This document shows positions 7,932 to 16,351 of a stretch of DNA of 64,000 nt, one piece after another; position 1 is the stretch's first letter; each line of letters opens with the position of its first letter. Source of the stretch: Betaproteobacteria bacterium (lineage in GTDB: Bacteria; Pseudomonadota; Gammaproteobacteria; Burkholderiales; JACQAP01); assembly GCA_016194905.1 (NCBI GenBank), contig JACQAP010000013.1, positions 66,671 to 130,670 of the forward strand. The letters run 5' to 3'. The notes under the pieces were generated by a model. It saw only the letters and a list, made by a program, of their open reading frames with translations. It was not told the DNA's origin and did not search any database. The position numbers and the translations under genes are program-made.

Positions 7932-8902
7932 ACATTGCCGGCATCACGAGTAGGCTAAGCTTAATCTGTCTTGGGGCCCTAGTCTGTGCGGTCCCGGCCT
8001 ATGTATCGGCGCAGAGCAAATCCGAAGACACGACGATTTCTCCTATATCGATGTCAGCGAATATTCCAGGCCTGGAAATTTCCCCAAATACCATCGAGCG
8101 CTGGGCGACTCAGGCAGAACTTAGTCTTCAGCAAGTTGAGAAGATGGGACTACGTCCCGGATATTATGACGAGATGGGAATTCGCAAACTTCGGAAAATT
8201 GGAGGTGATCAAGACCTTCGTCGATTTATTGAGTATTTTGACCTAGAATTTGGTAAGACTATCGACAACGTCAGCCTAGGGACTTGGGAGCGAGTGTCGA
8301 CGCTAGACGCCTTTATCGAAGATGCCGTGACCTTTGGAGACTTTGATTCAAGGCGCGAGGCAGATCTTCGCAATTCACTGCGAGACGCGGCCAACGAGAA
8401 AATAGACGATGAAACCCGGATCAAAGCGCGCTCCGTCGCTTACCGAATACTTTCCGACGCGCGCCTGGCTGCTGTGCGAAAATCCCGTGGCTACCGGCTG
8501 TTAGCGGACGTGCTAAAACGGGAACTAGAAGGCCGTGAATTCGTGAAAAACATTGGAATGATCGTCGAAATCAGAACATCTGCAAAACAACCAACGATAT
8601 CACCCGTATCCTTAGTCACTATGGAATGCGAGTCGTCGGATTCTGCGAATCGCGATCTCCCGACGTTAGTATTCACGCAACGGAAGCGTGATTGCAACGA
8701 GTTCGGCATTTGTCGCGTCGAGTCTATCGCCGAGGTTAGCAAGGGGCCTAGCTACAAGACGGTTTTTGAAGCGTTACAGATCGACGGTCGTAAGTATCTC
8801 GATGGATGCTCGCTTATTACAAAGATGTTAATAGACGGAGTGGAGATCACTAGGACACTTCCGGGATTATTCATTTCCCATACTGCGCCGCTGGTTCGAT
8901 GA
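7928..8902 (+). CDS. Exported hypothetical protein of the caspase operon
   Basis: Not recognised. A 324-residue protein with a signal peptide (hydrophobic run about residues 8-28, ending AYVSA). The body is charged and helical to about residue 210, with no known motif. The C-terminal third is beta-like and carries five cysteines (in MECESS, KRDCNEFGICRVE, DGCSL), which could form disulfides in the periplasm. It overlaps the caspase gene by ATGA and the following gene by ATGA, so translation of the three is coupled. It may be a substrate, inhibitor or partner of the caspase, but that is only inferred from position. Confidence 0.72.
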   Translation: MNIAGITSRLSLICLGALVCAVPAYVSAQSKSEDTTISPISMSANIPGLEISPNTIERWATQAELSLQQVEKMGLRPGYYDEMGIRKLRKIGGDQDLRRFIEYFDLEFGKTIDNVSLGTWERVSTLDAFIEDAVTFGDFDSRREADLRNSLRDAANEKIDDETRIKARSVAYRILSDARLAAVRKSRGYRLLADVLKRELEGREFVKNIGMIVEIRTSAKQPTISPVSLVTMECESSDSANRDLPTLVFTQRKRDCNEFGICRVESIAEVSKGPSYKTVFEALQIDGRKYLDGCSLITKMLIDGVEITRTLPGLFISHTAPLVR

Positions 8903-9918
8903 AACAATCGATACTGATTCTTTCTGCGATCGGTATTTTTCTGTTTGATGGAGCAATAGAAGCGGCGGCGGAACCTATAACCGAGACCTCAATCTGGAAA
9001 GTGAAGCTCCTGCCAGATGGAACCGGGAAATTCAAAGTCGAAGGGCCCTTTGCGATCGGAGATCCAGTACACGAAACCCTGACACTCAAAGCGCTTATTG
9101 ACGGCGGCATACTTAAACAAACCACCAAGCGGAAGGATCATGATGCTGCACAGTTTATTCGTGGTGCATTCTGGAACGATGATCCCTGCGCGCAGCTCTT
9201 TGAAGAGAACGAATTTAGTCCACTAAAACCTTCATTCGGTATTGTTTGGTATTTAGACTTTAACGATGCAAAGCAGGCCACAAGTCAGGGCACAGATTTT
9301 CAAAATCTTAAATGTCCACTTCTCGGAAGAAGTCATTTTGGCGATCTTCAGTTCCTTCACGGAATGGCTGACCGGAATGGAGTGAAAGCGACCGAAACAG
9401 CTGAACGCGTACTAGCTTGGGCCAGTGTTTCCTACAGAATTGCGATTGGTGAAATTGATGCGCACAAACCGCTAGAGACAGATGCGACGGCAAAAGCCTT
9501 ACTGAATTCAATTGCTAATCAGAATGCATTGAGTTTGATGCGCGCTAAGACAGCGACCGATACCCAAGCTCGCGCTCTAGGTAGCTTTTTACACATGATT
9601 CAGGATTCCTATGCTCACGGCCACGTAACTCGGGCGACCGCATACGAGCCTCGCTTAGGCGCCATTACGCAATTTCTTTCTTACGTTGACCAGAACTCGG
9701 ATAAGCACGCCCATGACGATTCATGGCGTGATGGAACCAACGATCTTGAACGAACACTTAACATTCCGGGCGCCCGGGATGCTCTTTCTATCAGCACCGA
9801 AATTGTGAAGCTCTACAAATCGCGAGCGAGTTGGGCCAATGTCGAGGAATACCTGAGAAACGGGCCGCTGTACGTGATGCCTGACGCTCAAGATTCGGGC
9901 CCGGGCAATTATCAGTGA
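8899..9918 (+). CDS. Exported zinc phospholipase C / P1-nuclease-like protein
   Basis: A 339-residue protein with a signal peptide (cleavage near residue 24, EAAAE). Candidate metal ligands follow the pattern of the phospholipase C/S1-P1 nuclease fold: H58 in PVHETL, WNDDP at 92-96, H146, D149 and H154 in HFGDLQFLH, then FLHMIQDSYAHGH with H232, D236, H240 and H242, and a HAHDD at 270-274. Such enzymes are trinuclear-zinc phosphodiesterases acting on phospholipids or nucleic acids. The match is at the level of motif and helical layout, so the substrate is open. It is the last gene of the overlapping caspase operon. About 300 bases without a gene follow before the DUF4139 gene. Confidence 0.7.
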   Translation: MKQSILILSAIGIFLFDGAIEAAAEPITETSIWKVKLLPDGTGKFKVEGPFAIGDPVHETLTLKALIDGGILKQTTKRKDHDAAQFIRGAFWNDDPCAQLFEENEFSPLKPSFGIVWYLDFNDAKQATSQGTDFQNLKCPLLGRSHFGDLQFLHGMADRNGVKATETAERVLAWASVSYRIAIGEIDAHKPLETDATAKALLNSIANQNALSLMRAKTATDTQARALGSFLHMIQDSYAHGHVTRATAYEPRLGAITQFLSYVDQNSDKHAHDDSWRDGTNDLERTLNIPGARDALSISTEIVKLYKSRASWANVEEYLRNGPLYVMPDAQDSGPGNYQ

Positions 9919-10223
9919 ACCGACGAAAAAGTGAACTTTCCTAGTAATACGATGGCCGCAGTCCAAAGTTTCTAATTGGTTGCTTCAGTAAAGTGGGCGC
10001 ACCCCTCAAGGGTCCCCCATAAGGTGGTATTAAACAGAAGGTATTGGAATGAATCGACGTTCCTGAATGCCGGACTTCGGCCGGCCCGTCTATGTTCGGC
10101 AGTCAATACCTCACGATCCGCAACTAACTCAAATGCTACCCTTATGCTTTCCTGTGCGTCCTTTCTTTTCCCTTGCGAACTTTGCGTCAACGCTCTTAGT
10201 GCCGGCCCCTGGCCAGCTACCCA
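9919..10223. other. Gene-free space after the caspase operon
   Basis: This 305-base stretch separates the caspase operon from the convergent DUF4139 gene. It holds CCCCTCAAGGG-type short palindromes near 9998, a GGTATT/AATACC pair about 60 bases apart, and from about 10139 a block also found downstream of the truncated DUF4139 copy (CTTTCCTGTGCGTCC, TTTGCGTCAACGCT). No gene or strong terminator was seen. Confidence 0.5.
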
Positions 10224-10640
10224 TTACCACGTATACCGAACCGTATAGTGCACCACCGCTTCCCCGTCCGCCGCGACAGTGATAGGAAAGTGAATCGTGC
10301 GCGAATCCTGCTTCTCATAAGCCTGGTTCGCCTGCGTAATCTTCCAGTTAGTCCAGCGGTAGAGGTTTTCCTTGACGATTACCCGCACCGGTTCGTCCTT
10401 CCGGTTGCGGATCTTGACCTCGATCTCCTCGGTCATGGTATTGCGGTTCGAGTCGACCTTGAAATCGACCTGCCGGCGCTCGCCCACTACATCGAAGGCG
10501 CTGCCGAGTTTCAGTTGTACCGTTTCATTCTTCGGCGTGTGATCGATGCGATCTTCCCCGATGAACTCCAGGCTGCCATCCGCGCCGTCGAGCTTGGCGA
10601 CGCGCACCCGGCCGGATGGCAGCGGCACGCCCATGCCGTC
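10183..10640. repeat. Direct-repeat partner of 6245-6705 (DUF4139 3' end and flank)
   Basis: This block, covering the 3' end of the intact DUF4139 gene and its downstream flank, is repeated in the same orientation at about 6245-6705. The two copies differ by scattered, mostly synonymous substitutions, so the duplication is not recent. Together they bracket the caspase operon. Confidence 0.75.
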
Positions 10641-11738
10641 TTCGGTGCGATTCTTGAACGACAAATAGGTGTCGACTTTCTTGTTGCCGGTAATGCCGTA
10701 GTTGCGGTCGGTCATCGGCCCGCCGCCATACCATTGCCCGGCCTGGCCGTAGTACACGAGCGTCTTTTCGCAGGCCACTCCCGCCACCTTGGGAAACAAT
10801 TCGATCTGCTTGGTGGAATTGTCCGGTAGCGAACTCGGTCGCCCCAGGGTATAGAGGTGATACTCGAAGAAGGATTTTTCTTCGAATCCGCGCGCCTCGT
10901 CGGCCATCTCGCTCCGCATCGCCTTTGCCGCCATCGGCACCGCCTGCCCGGTGTGTTCGGCCCGATGCACGTCACCTGCGACGAGTTTTATTTTCGCGTC
11001 GGGATAACTGCCGCCCGATTGATTGAGGATGCTGACCCAGGCGCCGATGTCCACCTTGCAGGAGTTGGCATCCTTGCCTTCGGCAAAGGTCAGGTTGTAG
11101 TCCGCCCACCAGGTGATGCCGGTGGTTTGATAAGCAACGCGTGTCTTGTGCGTTCCGGCCTTGCCGGCAATCACGTCCCATACCAGAGTCGGCCGTGTAA
11201 TCAGTCCGCCGGGAAGTGAAGGCAGTTTCACGCCGGCATTGTAAGGCAGCGTGCGCACCGACCCGTCCGCCTCCCGGATGACCATGCCGCCCTGAGTCGA
11301 GAGCAGCTTGCCTTCCAGCGTCTCGATCCGGTTGCCGACCATGCGCTCGACCGCGATGTCGCGATCGATGAAGCGCGTCAGCAGCTTTTCCGGACTCACC
11401 AGGTCGAACTGAAAGTTCTGCTCCATCACGCGCGTGCCAATGGGGTCGGTCAGCGAGGAAAACGACACGGTGGTCGGGTCGATGAACCCGGCGACATCGG
11501 TGAAGCGAACCGTATTGCGGCCGGGGTTCAGCGCGATTTCGCGCTCGTGACGAACGGTCGCGTAGCCGGGTAGACTGTTGCCGCCACCTCCGTTTCGATA
11601 CTGGTCCGGCGATATCGAGCCCGGCGTCATGGTGCTGTAGATCGTAATGGCGTGGGTCCCTTCGTCCGCGGCAAAGGCGGCGAGCGAAGCGGTCAGAGTC
11701 AGCATGGCAAACGGGGCGCGCAGACGGCGGGAAAACAT
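10224..11738 (-). CDS. DUF4139 domain-containing exported protein
   Basis: A 504-residue protein with a signal peptide (MFSRRLRAPFAML.., cleavage near SLAAFA). The N-terminal part, EREIALNPGRNTVRFTDVAGFIDPTTVSF, and the beta-rich C-terminal domain, WTNWKITQANQAYEKQDSRT, fit the DUF4139 family of secreted or periplasmic beta proteins, whose function is unknown. ATG 11738 is chosen because the signal peptide begins there; an in-frame ATG at 11810 would add 24 non-hydrophobic residues. The 3' quarter is duplicated at 6281-6705. It is convergent with the caspase operon. Confidence 0.85.
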   Translation of the reverse strand: MFSRRLRAPFAMLTLTASLAAFAADEGTHAITIYSTMTPGSISPDQYRNGGGGNSLPGYATVRHEREIALNPGRNTVRFTDVAGFIDPTTVSFSSLTDPIGTRVMEQNFQFDLVSPEKLLTRFIDRDIAVERMVGNRIETLEGKLLSTQGGMVIREADGSVRTLPYNAGVKLPSLPGGLITRPTLVWDVIAGKAGTHKTRVAYQTTGITWWADYNLTFAEGKDANSCKVDIGAWVSILNQSGGSYPDAKIKLVAGDVHRAEHTGQAVPMAAKAMRSEMADEARGFEEKSFFEYHLYTLGRPSSLPDNSTKQIELFPKVAGVACEKTLVYYGQAGQWYGGGPMTDRNYGITGNKKVDTYLSFKNRTEDGMGVPLPSGRVRVAKLDGADGSLEFIGEDRIDHTPKNETVQLKLGSAFDVVGERRQVDFKVDSNRNTMTEEIEVKIRNRKDEPVRVIVKENLYRWTNWKITQANQAYEKQDSRTIHFPITVAADGEAVVHYTVRYTW

Positions 11739-11885
11739 GAGCGTTCCTTTCCGGTTGAGTGGGTTGCCCTCCTGTAAACGGGCGTTGTCCGGAAACGGGG
11801 TTAAGCGCAAAGCGAAATCCGGCGAAATCCTTCGACTGTCCGCCCGCTGGTATGACTGTTTTATTGGATTGCTTCAGCGCACGGG

Positions 11886-12164
11886 ATGAATAGACGAACG
11901 CTCCAACTTCTTTGCGCTTCCGGGCTGGCTGGGCTGCCGCTTGCCGCGGCAGCCCATTTGCTGGACGGGTCGCCCGACCCTTTGCCGCGCTGGGTTCCGA
12001 TCGCCGGCCTGATCATCGCCGGGGTCATGGGCGGCGCCGTGGGTTTCGCCATCAGCAAGCACCGCCAGTCGATGGAACAACAAAAGAAACAGAGGTTGCA
12101 GCGCGCCGCGGAGGCCAGCGGTTCGCCGGCAACGGGTTCGCCGCCCCCTGAATCCGCGCCCTGA
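11886..12164 (+). CDS. Small hypothetical membrane protein
   Basis: A 92-residue protein with two hydrophobic segments (about residues 6-24 and 37-56). A basic, glutamine-rich stretch (SKHRQSMEQQKKQRLQR) and a Pro/Ser tail follow. The first segment could be a signal peptide or a membrane helix. No family recognised. It sits alone between the divergent DUF4139 gene and glnS, about 115 bases upstream of glnS. Confidence 0.6.
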   Translation: MNRRTLQLLCASGLAGLPLAAAAHLLDGSPDPLPRWVPIAGLIIAGVMGGAVGFAISKHRQSMEQQKKQRLQRAAEASGSPATGSPPPESAP

Positions 12165-12278
12165 ACGCCAGTTTCCGCCCACGAAAGGCTTTCGAGGCAT
12201 TAAGATTGCGATTGCTTCGATAACGGCAACGGCCCCGATATTGCAACGGCCTCGTTCTCAATCATTCCGTCAGCCAGC

Positions 12279-14060
12279 GTGAACAAACCTGCAACCGGCG
12301 ATAAGGCGCACCCGCACTCCGTCGCCCAAGTCACCAATTTCATCCGCAACATCATCGAAGCCGATCTCGCGCGGGGGAAAAACGCTGCGCGCAGGTGGGA
12401 CGGCAAGCCCGGCCCGGCGTCGGCCCACGCTTCCGCGTCCGCCGATCCCGCGAAAATCCGCACGCGCTTCCCGCCCGAACCCAACGGCTATCTGCACTAT
12501 GGGCACGCCAAGTCGATCTGCCTGAACTTCGGCGTGGCACTGCTGTACGGCGGATGCTGCCACATGCGCTTCGACGATACCAACCCGGTCACCGAGGACA
12601 CGGAGTACGTCGACTCGATCCTGGACGCGGTGAAATGGCTGGGGTTCGACTGGGGCCCGCATCTTTATTACGCGTCGGACTATTTCGATACGCTTTATGA
12701 ATTTGCGGAAGCCTTCATCCAGCATGATCTGGCCTATGTCGACAGCCTGTCCGCGGACGAGATGCGCGATTACCGCGGCACCCTGACCGAAGCCGGCAAG
12801 TCCAGTCCCTACCGCAACCGTTCACGCGAAGAGAACCTGGACCTGTTCCATCGAATGAAGGCCGGCGAATTTCCGGACGGCGCGCACGTGCTGCGGCTGA
12901 AGATCGACATGAGCTCACCGAACATCAACCTGCGCGATCCGGTGATCTACCGCATCCGCCACGCGCACCACCATCGCACCGGCGACAAATGGTGCGTATA
13001 TCCGATGTACGACTACACGCATTGCATCTCCGACGCGCTGGAGAACATCACGCATTCGCTGTGTACGCTCGAATTCGAAGACCATCGTCCGCTGTATGAC
13101 TGGGTACTGGAAAAGCTGGCGGGGTTCGGCTTGCTCGCGCGACCGCTGCCGCAGCAGTACGAATTCGCCCGCCTGAATCTGTCCTATGTCGTGCTCTCGA
13201 AGCGCAAGCTGATCCAGCTCGTCGAGGAAAAACACGTCGACGGCTGGGACGACCCGCGCATGCCGACGCTGGTCGGCGCGCGCCGTCGCGGCTTCATGCC
13301 GGAAGGTTTCCGCCTGTTCACCGAGCGCATCGGCGTGTCGAAATCCGACTCGTGGATCGATATGAGCGTGCTGGAAGACTGCATGCGCGAAACGCTGAAC
13401 GAGAGCGCGCCACGGCGCATCGCGGTGCTCGATCCGATCAGGCTCGTGATCGACAACTACCCCGCCGACAAGGAAGAGGTATGCGAAGCACCCAACCATC
13501 CGCAGAAGCCGGATTGGGGCAGGCGCGCGCTGCCGTTCTCGCGCGAACTGTGGATCGAGCGCGAGGACTATATGGACGTGCCGAGCAAAGGCTACTTTCG
13601 GCTGTTTCCCGGCAACCAGGTGCGGTTGCGCTACGGTTTCGTGTTGAAGTGCATCGGCGCCGACAAGGATGCAGGCGGCAATGTCACGGCGGTGCATTGC
13701 GAGATGTTTCCCGATTCCAAGTCCGGCACACCGGGCGCGGATACTTACAAGGTAAAAGGCAACATCCACTGGGTGTCCGCGCGCCACGCGTACAAAGCCG
13801 ACGTGCGGCTCTATGACCGGTTGTTCGCGGTCCCGCACCCCGGGTCGGAGCGCGATTTCCTCGAAGACCTGAATCCGGGTTCGAAGAAACTCATTCACGC
13901 CTATTGCGAACCCGCCCTGAAAGACGCGAAACCGGAAGAGCGTTTCCAGTTCGAACGTCACGGTTATTTCTGCGCGGACCGCAGCGACTCCAGGGCCGGC
14001 GCTCCGGTGTTCAATCGCACCGTCACGCTACGCGATTCATGGGGGAAACCGTCGACCTGA
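12279..14060 (+). CDS. glnS: Glutaminyl-tRNA synthetase
   Basis: Class I aminoacyl-tRNA synthetase that charges tRNA-Gln with glutamine in the cytoplasm. The HIGH-type motif is [15 protein letters not shown] with HYGH at 73-76, and the KMSKS-type motif is VLSKR at 305-309, both in the GlnRS form. The family-typical FDDTNP motif follows the first. The C-terminal beta-barrel anticodon domain continues to the end at 593 residues, slightly above E. coli length owing to an N-terminal extension of about 60 residues. The start used is GTG 12279, with no strong ribosome binding site. The end overlaps the next gene by 22 bases. Confidence 0.95.
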   Translation: MNKPATGDKAHPHSVAQVTNFIRNIIEADLARGKNAARRWDGKPGPASAHASASADPAKIRTRFPPEPNGYLHYGHAKSICLNFGVALLYGGCCHMRFDDTNPVTEDTEYVDSILDAVKWLGFDWGPHLYYASDYFDTLYEFAEAFIQHDLAYVDSLSADEMRDYRGTLTEAGKSSPYRNRSREENLDLFHRMKAGEFPDGAHVLRLKIDMSSPNINLRDPVIYRIRHAHHHRTGDKWCVYPMYDYTHCISDALENITHSLCTLEFEDHRPLYDWVLEKLAGFGLLARPLPQQYEFARLNLSYVVLSKRKLIQLVEEKHVDGWDDPRMPTLVGARRRGFMPEGFRLFTERIGVSKSDSWIDMSVLEDCMRETLNESAPRRIAVLDPIRLVIDNYPADKEEVCEAPNHPQKPDWGRRALPFSRELWIEREDYMDVPSKGYFRLFPGNQVRLRYGFVLKCIGADKDAGGNVTAVHCEMFPDSKSGTPGADTYKVKGNIHWVSARHAYKADVRLYDRLFAVPHPGSERDFLEDLNPGSKKLIHAYCEPALKDAKPEERFQFERHGYFCADRSDSRAGAPVFNRTVTLRDSWGKPST

Positions 14061-14878
14061 GCCCTTCTCCACGCAATGGGGAGGGCCGGCGCCGGGCTTG
14101 GCGGCCCGGCGTTGCAATCTGGCTCTCGGCCGGATTTCACATTTCGGCATTGATCACGCTGATCGCGCGGCCGCAGTGGTGGCCGTCTATCCTGACGGCA
14201 GTTGTGCTCAATCACGTCTTGCTCGCCTTGATCGGACTGTGGCCGAGGAGCCGTCTATTGGGTGCCAACATGCTGCGCCTGCCCGACGCCGCGGCGAGTC
14301 GGAAGGAAATCGCGCTGACGTTCGACGACGGACCGGACCCGGACGTGACCCCGAAGGTGCTGGATATTCTGGATTCGTATCATGCGAAGGCCAGCTTCTT
14401 CGTCGTCGGCGACAAGGCTGCGGCTCACCCCGATCTGATTCGTGAAATCGTGAAGCGCGGACACAGCATCGAAAACCACAGCCGGAAGCATTCGGGCTTC
14501 TTCGGATTTTTCGCATGGAGGGCACTCAGGGAGGACATCGGCACGGCACAGGAGATCATCGCCGCAATCACCGGACGACCGCCCGCGTTCTTCCGCTCTC
14601 CGATGGGGATACGCAGTCCCATGCTCGATCCGGTGATCGCGCGATTGGGATTGCGCTACATCACCTGGACACGGCGCGGTTTCGACACGGTCGCCGGCGA
14701 TCCCACGGTCGTGCTGAATCGCCTTACCCGGAAACTATCGGCGGGCGACATCTTGCTGCTCCACGACCGCCGGACCCGCGCTCAGCGGGCCATCGTTCTC
14801 GAGGTCCTGCCCGCATTGCTGGACAGAATTGCCACCGCGGGACTGAAGCCGGTTTCGTTGCCGTTGGCTATGCAGTGA
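14039..14878 (+). CDS. Polysaccharide deacetylase family protein
   Basis: A 279-residue NodB-homology deacetylase, carbohydrate esterase family 4. Two hydrophobic segments (about 28-43 and 50-68) anchor the N-terminus in the membrane. The catalytic domain begins with TFDDGPD (D96 catalytic base, D97 metal ligand), and the metal histidines are H147 and H151 in HSRKH. Later motifs FFRSPMG and ILLLHD also match. Such enzymes remove N- or O-acetyl groups from cell-envelope polysaccharide. ATG 14039 overlaps the glnS end, suggesting coupling. An upstream in-frame start would lie deep in glnS. Confidence 0.88.
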   Translation: MGETVDLSPSPRNGEGRRRAWRPGVAIWLSAGFHISALITLIARPQWWPSILTAVVLNHVLLALIGLWPRSRLLGANMLRLPDAAASRKEIALTFDDGPDPDVTPKVLDILDSYHAKASFFVVGDKAAAHPDLIREIVKRGHSIENHSRKHSGFFGFFAWRALREDIGTAQEIIAAITGRPPAFFRSPMGIRSPMLDPVIARLGLRYITWTRRGFDTVAGDPTVVLNRLTRKLSAGDILLLHDRRTRAQRAIVLEVLPALLDRIATAGLKPVSLPLAMQ

Positions 14879-14899
14879 TGCTAAATCCGGCAGTTCATT

Positions 14900-15126
14900 C
14901 ACCGCTAAGGACGCCAGGGACGCAAAGGAAGGCGATAGGCGTGTCTGACCGAACTCACCCAAAGGGCTAAGGCGCTGATAAATCCATGCACTTGTTTTCC
15001 TTGGGCACTGTCGACACGGCGTTGGCGTAGCCATCCGGGGCGGGAGGCGGTGCTTCGGCGCACTTCCCGCAATCGGCCGACTACGTCGGTAACGTGTCCG
15101 TGTGCCGCTTTGCGTCCTTGGCGGTG
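14900..15126. repeat. Inverted pair of GGACGCAAAGG-type tandem repeats
   Basis: Purine-rich units on the plus strand at 14900-14930 (ACCGCTAAGG ACGCCAGGG ACGCAAAGG) are answered by the complementary form at 15108-15126 (CTTTGCGTCCTTGGCGGTG). They are terminal inverted repeats around about 180 bases with no gene. Similar pairs lie at 23961-24128, 53734-53835 and 56617-56837. Confidence 0.65.
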
Positions 15127-15143
15127 CAACTGTTTTTTCTAGG

Positions 15144-15869
15144 ATGATGCATCCGGAAATCGGCGCGCTGATCGAAGCTGCGTCCAGACCTTATCTTGCA
15201 GCCGGGCGCTACGCCTATTATTTTGTTCGCGGCAAGCTCACGCACGATCCGGTATTCATCGCGCTGCTGCGTTCGGGGTGCATCCCCGATCGGGCGCGGG
15301 TACTGGATCTCGGTTGCGGACACGCGGTCCTCTCTTCGCTGCTGCTGGCGGCGCGCGAAAGATTCGAAGCCGGACTCTGGCCTCCCGGATGGGTTGCACC
15401 GCCATTGGGGTTGCGACTGCTCGGCATCGAATCGGAACGCAGGACGGCGCAGCGGGCACAGATCACGCTGGAGAATCGCGCGACCATCCGCACCGCCGAC
15501 TTGCGCGATGTGCCGCTACCGGACGCGGACGTCGTCGTTCTGATCGACATTTTGCATTACCTGGAGACGGACGCTCAGGTTTCCTTGCTCGAACGAGTCG
15601 CGCAATCACTGCGCGGTGGCGGGCTCCTGATCCTGCGGGTGGCCGACATTTCCGCGGGCTGGCGGTTTCACGTCGGGAAGGCCGCCGATCGTTTCGGTTC
15701 GCTGCTGACTGCGCGAGCCATGCCGAGGCATTATCACAGGCGCATCGACGAATGGTTGCATCTGCTCGACAGTTTGGGTTTCGAACCGGGCGTCGAGCCG
15801 AATGCCGCGGGCCAATCATTCGCCAACGTGCTGGTTTGGGCGGCAGCGCCGGCGATTGGGCAGGCTTGA
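15144..15869 (+). CDS. Class I SAM-dependent methyltransferase
   Basis: A 241-residue methyltransferase with the S-adenosylmethionine-binding motif VLDLGCGHA at residues 53-61. Acidic residues follow the second strand (LLGIES), and a later VVVLIDILHYLE strand corresponds to motif IV. The N-terminal helical part (ASRPYLAAGRYAYYFVRGKL) is hydrophobic but probably not a membrane anchor. Two adjacent ATGs (15144 and 15147) are possible starts. Substrate unknown; it shares the strand with the deacetylase upstream and a zinc-ribbon membrane protein downstream, without overlap. Confidence 0.82.
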   Translation: MMHPEIGALIEAASRPYLAAGRYAYYFVRGKLTHDPVFIALLRSGCIPDRARVLDLGCGHAVLSSLLLAARERFEAGLWPPGWVAPPLGLRLLGIESERRTAQRAQITLENRATIRTADLRDVPLPDADVVVLIDILHYLETDAQVSLLERVAQSLRGGGLLILRVADISAGWRFHVGKAADRFGSLLTARAMPRHYHRRIDEWLHLLDSLGFEPGVEPNAAGQSFANVLVWAAAPAIGQA

Positions 15870-15930
15870 GAACGTGCCGCCGACGCCGCACAATGGGACC
15901 TTCACGTCCCGACTTACCGGAACCTTTCAC

Positions 15931-16281
15931 GTGGACCAAGCCCGGTTATCGTCCTTCGAGCAGCGCCGCACGGAAATCTGGCGGGTAAACCGGCGCATGG
16001 TATTCGGCTGCTTCGCGGCAATCGCGCTCCTGGCAATTGTGGTGAGCGTCCTGAACATGCCGGTGCAACTGTCCTGGACGGCGGCGATGGTGACCGCCGG
16101 ACTGGTCGCGGTGACCATCATCCGCGTTGTACGGGCGCTGAATGCGCTCTATCGTTGTCCGAATTGCGGCGTGCTGCCCTACCAGACGCTGAACGAATAC
16201 AAGTGCGGCGGGCTCGGCCCGACCCGGGCGAATTTCATGAGTCCGCGCGCTTGTCCGCACTGTGGGACGCGCATCCGATAA
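15931..16281 (+). CDS. Hypothetical membrane protein with zinc-ribbon cysteines
   Basis: A roughly 116-residue protein with two membrane helices (about residues 22-42 and 46-64 counted from GTG 15931). A soluble tail follows with two CxxC pairs, YRCPNCG and RACPHCG, about 34 residues apart, a zinc-ribbon arrangement. The start is uncertain; GTG 15874 or ATG 15997 in the same frame are also possible. No family recognised beyond the zinc-ribbon pattern. Confidence 0.62.
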   Translation: MDQARLSSFEQRRTEIWRVNRRMVFGCFAAIALLAIVVSVLNMPVQLSWTAAMVTAGLVAVTIIRVVRALNALYRCPNCGVLPYQTLNEYKCGGLGPTRANFMSPRACPHCGTRIR

Positions 16282-16299
16282 ATCCCCGCTCTCGCCCTG

Positions 16300-16348
16300 C
16301 CCTAGACCCTATCCCCTATCCCCTAACCCCTAGCCCCTAGCCCCTAAA
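16300..16348 (+). repeat. Seven tandem CCCTAnC heptamers
   Basis: Seven consecutive 7-base units: CCCTAGA, CCCTATC, CCCTATC, CCCTAAC, CCCTAGC, CCCTAGC, CCCTAAA. They fill the space between the zinc-ribbon gene and the ThDP enzyme gene and end four bases before its ATG. They resemble the short tandemly repeated heptamers known from cyanobacteria and found in some proteobacteria. A ribosome binding site is absent, so the array may affect initiation of the downstream gene. Confidence 0.8.
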
Positions 16349-16351
16349 ACG

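Noticed and set aside
12915-13961. 348-codon minus-strand frame inside glnS
   Set aside because: Antisense shadow of the tRNA synthetase; glnS motifs are clear on the plus strand.
14879-15143. tRNA or small RNA gene
   Set aside because: I looked for a cloverleaf and a TTC-loop and found none; the only structure is the inverted repeat pair.
16300-16348. CRISPR-like array
   Set aside because: Units are 7 bases in direct contact without spacers, and no cas genes are near.
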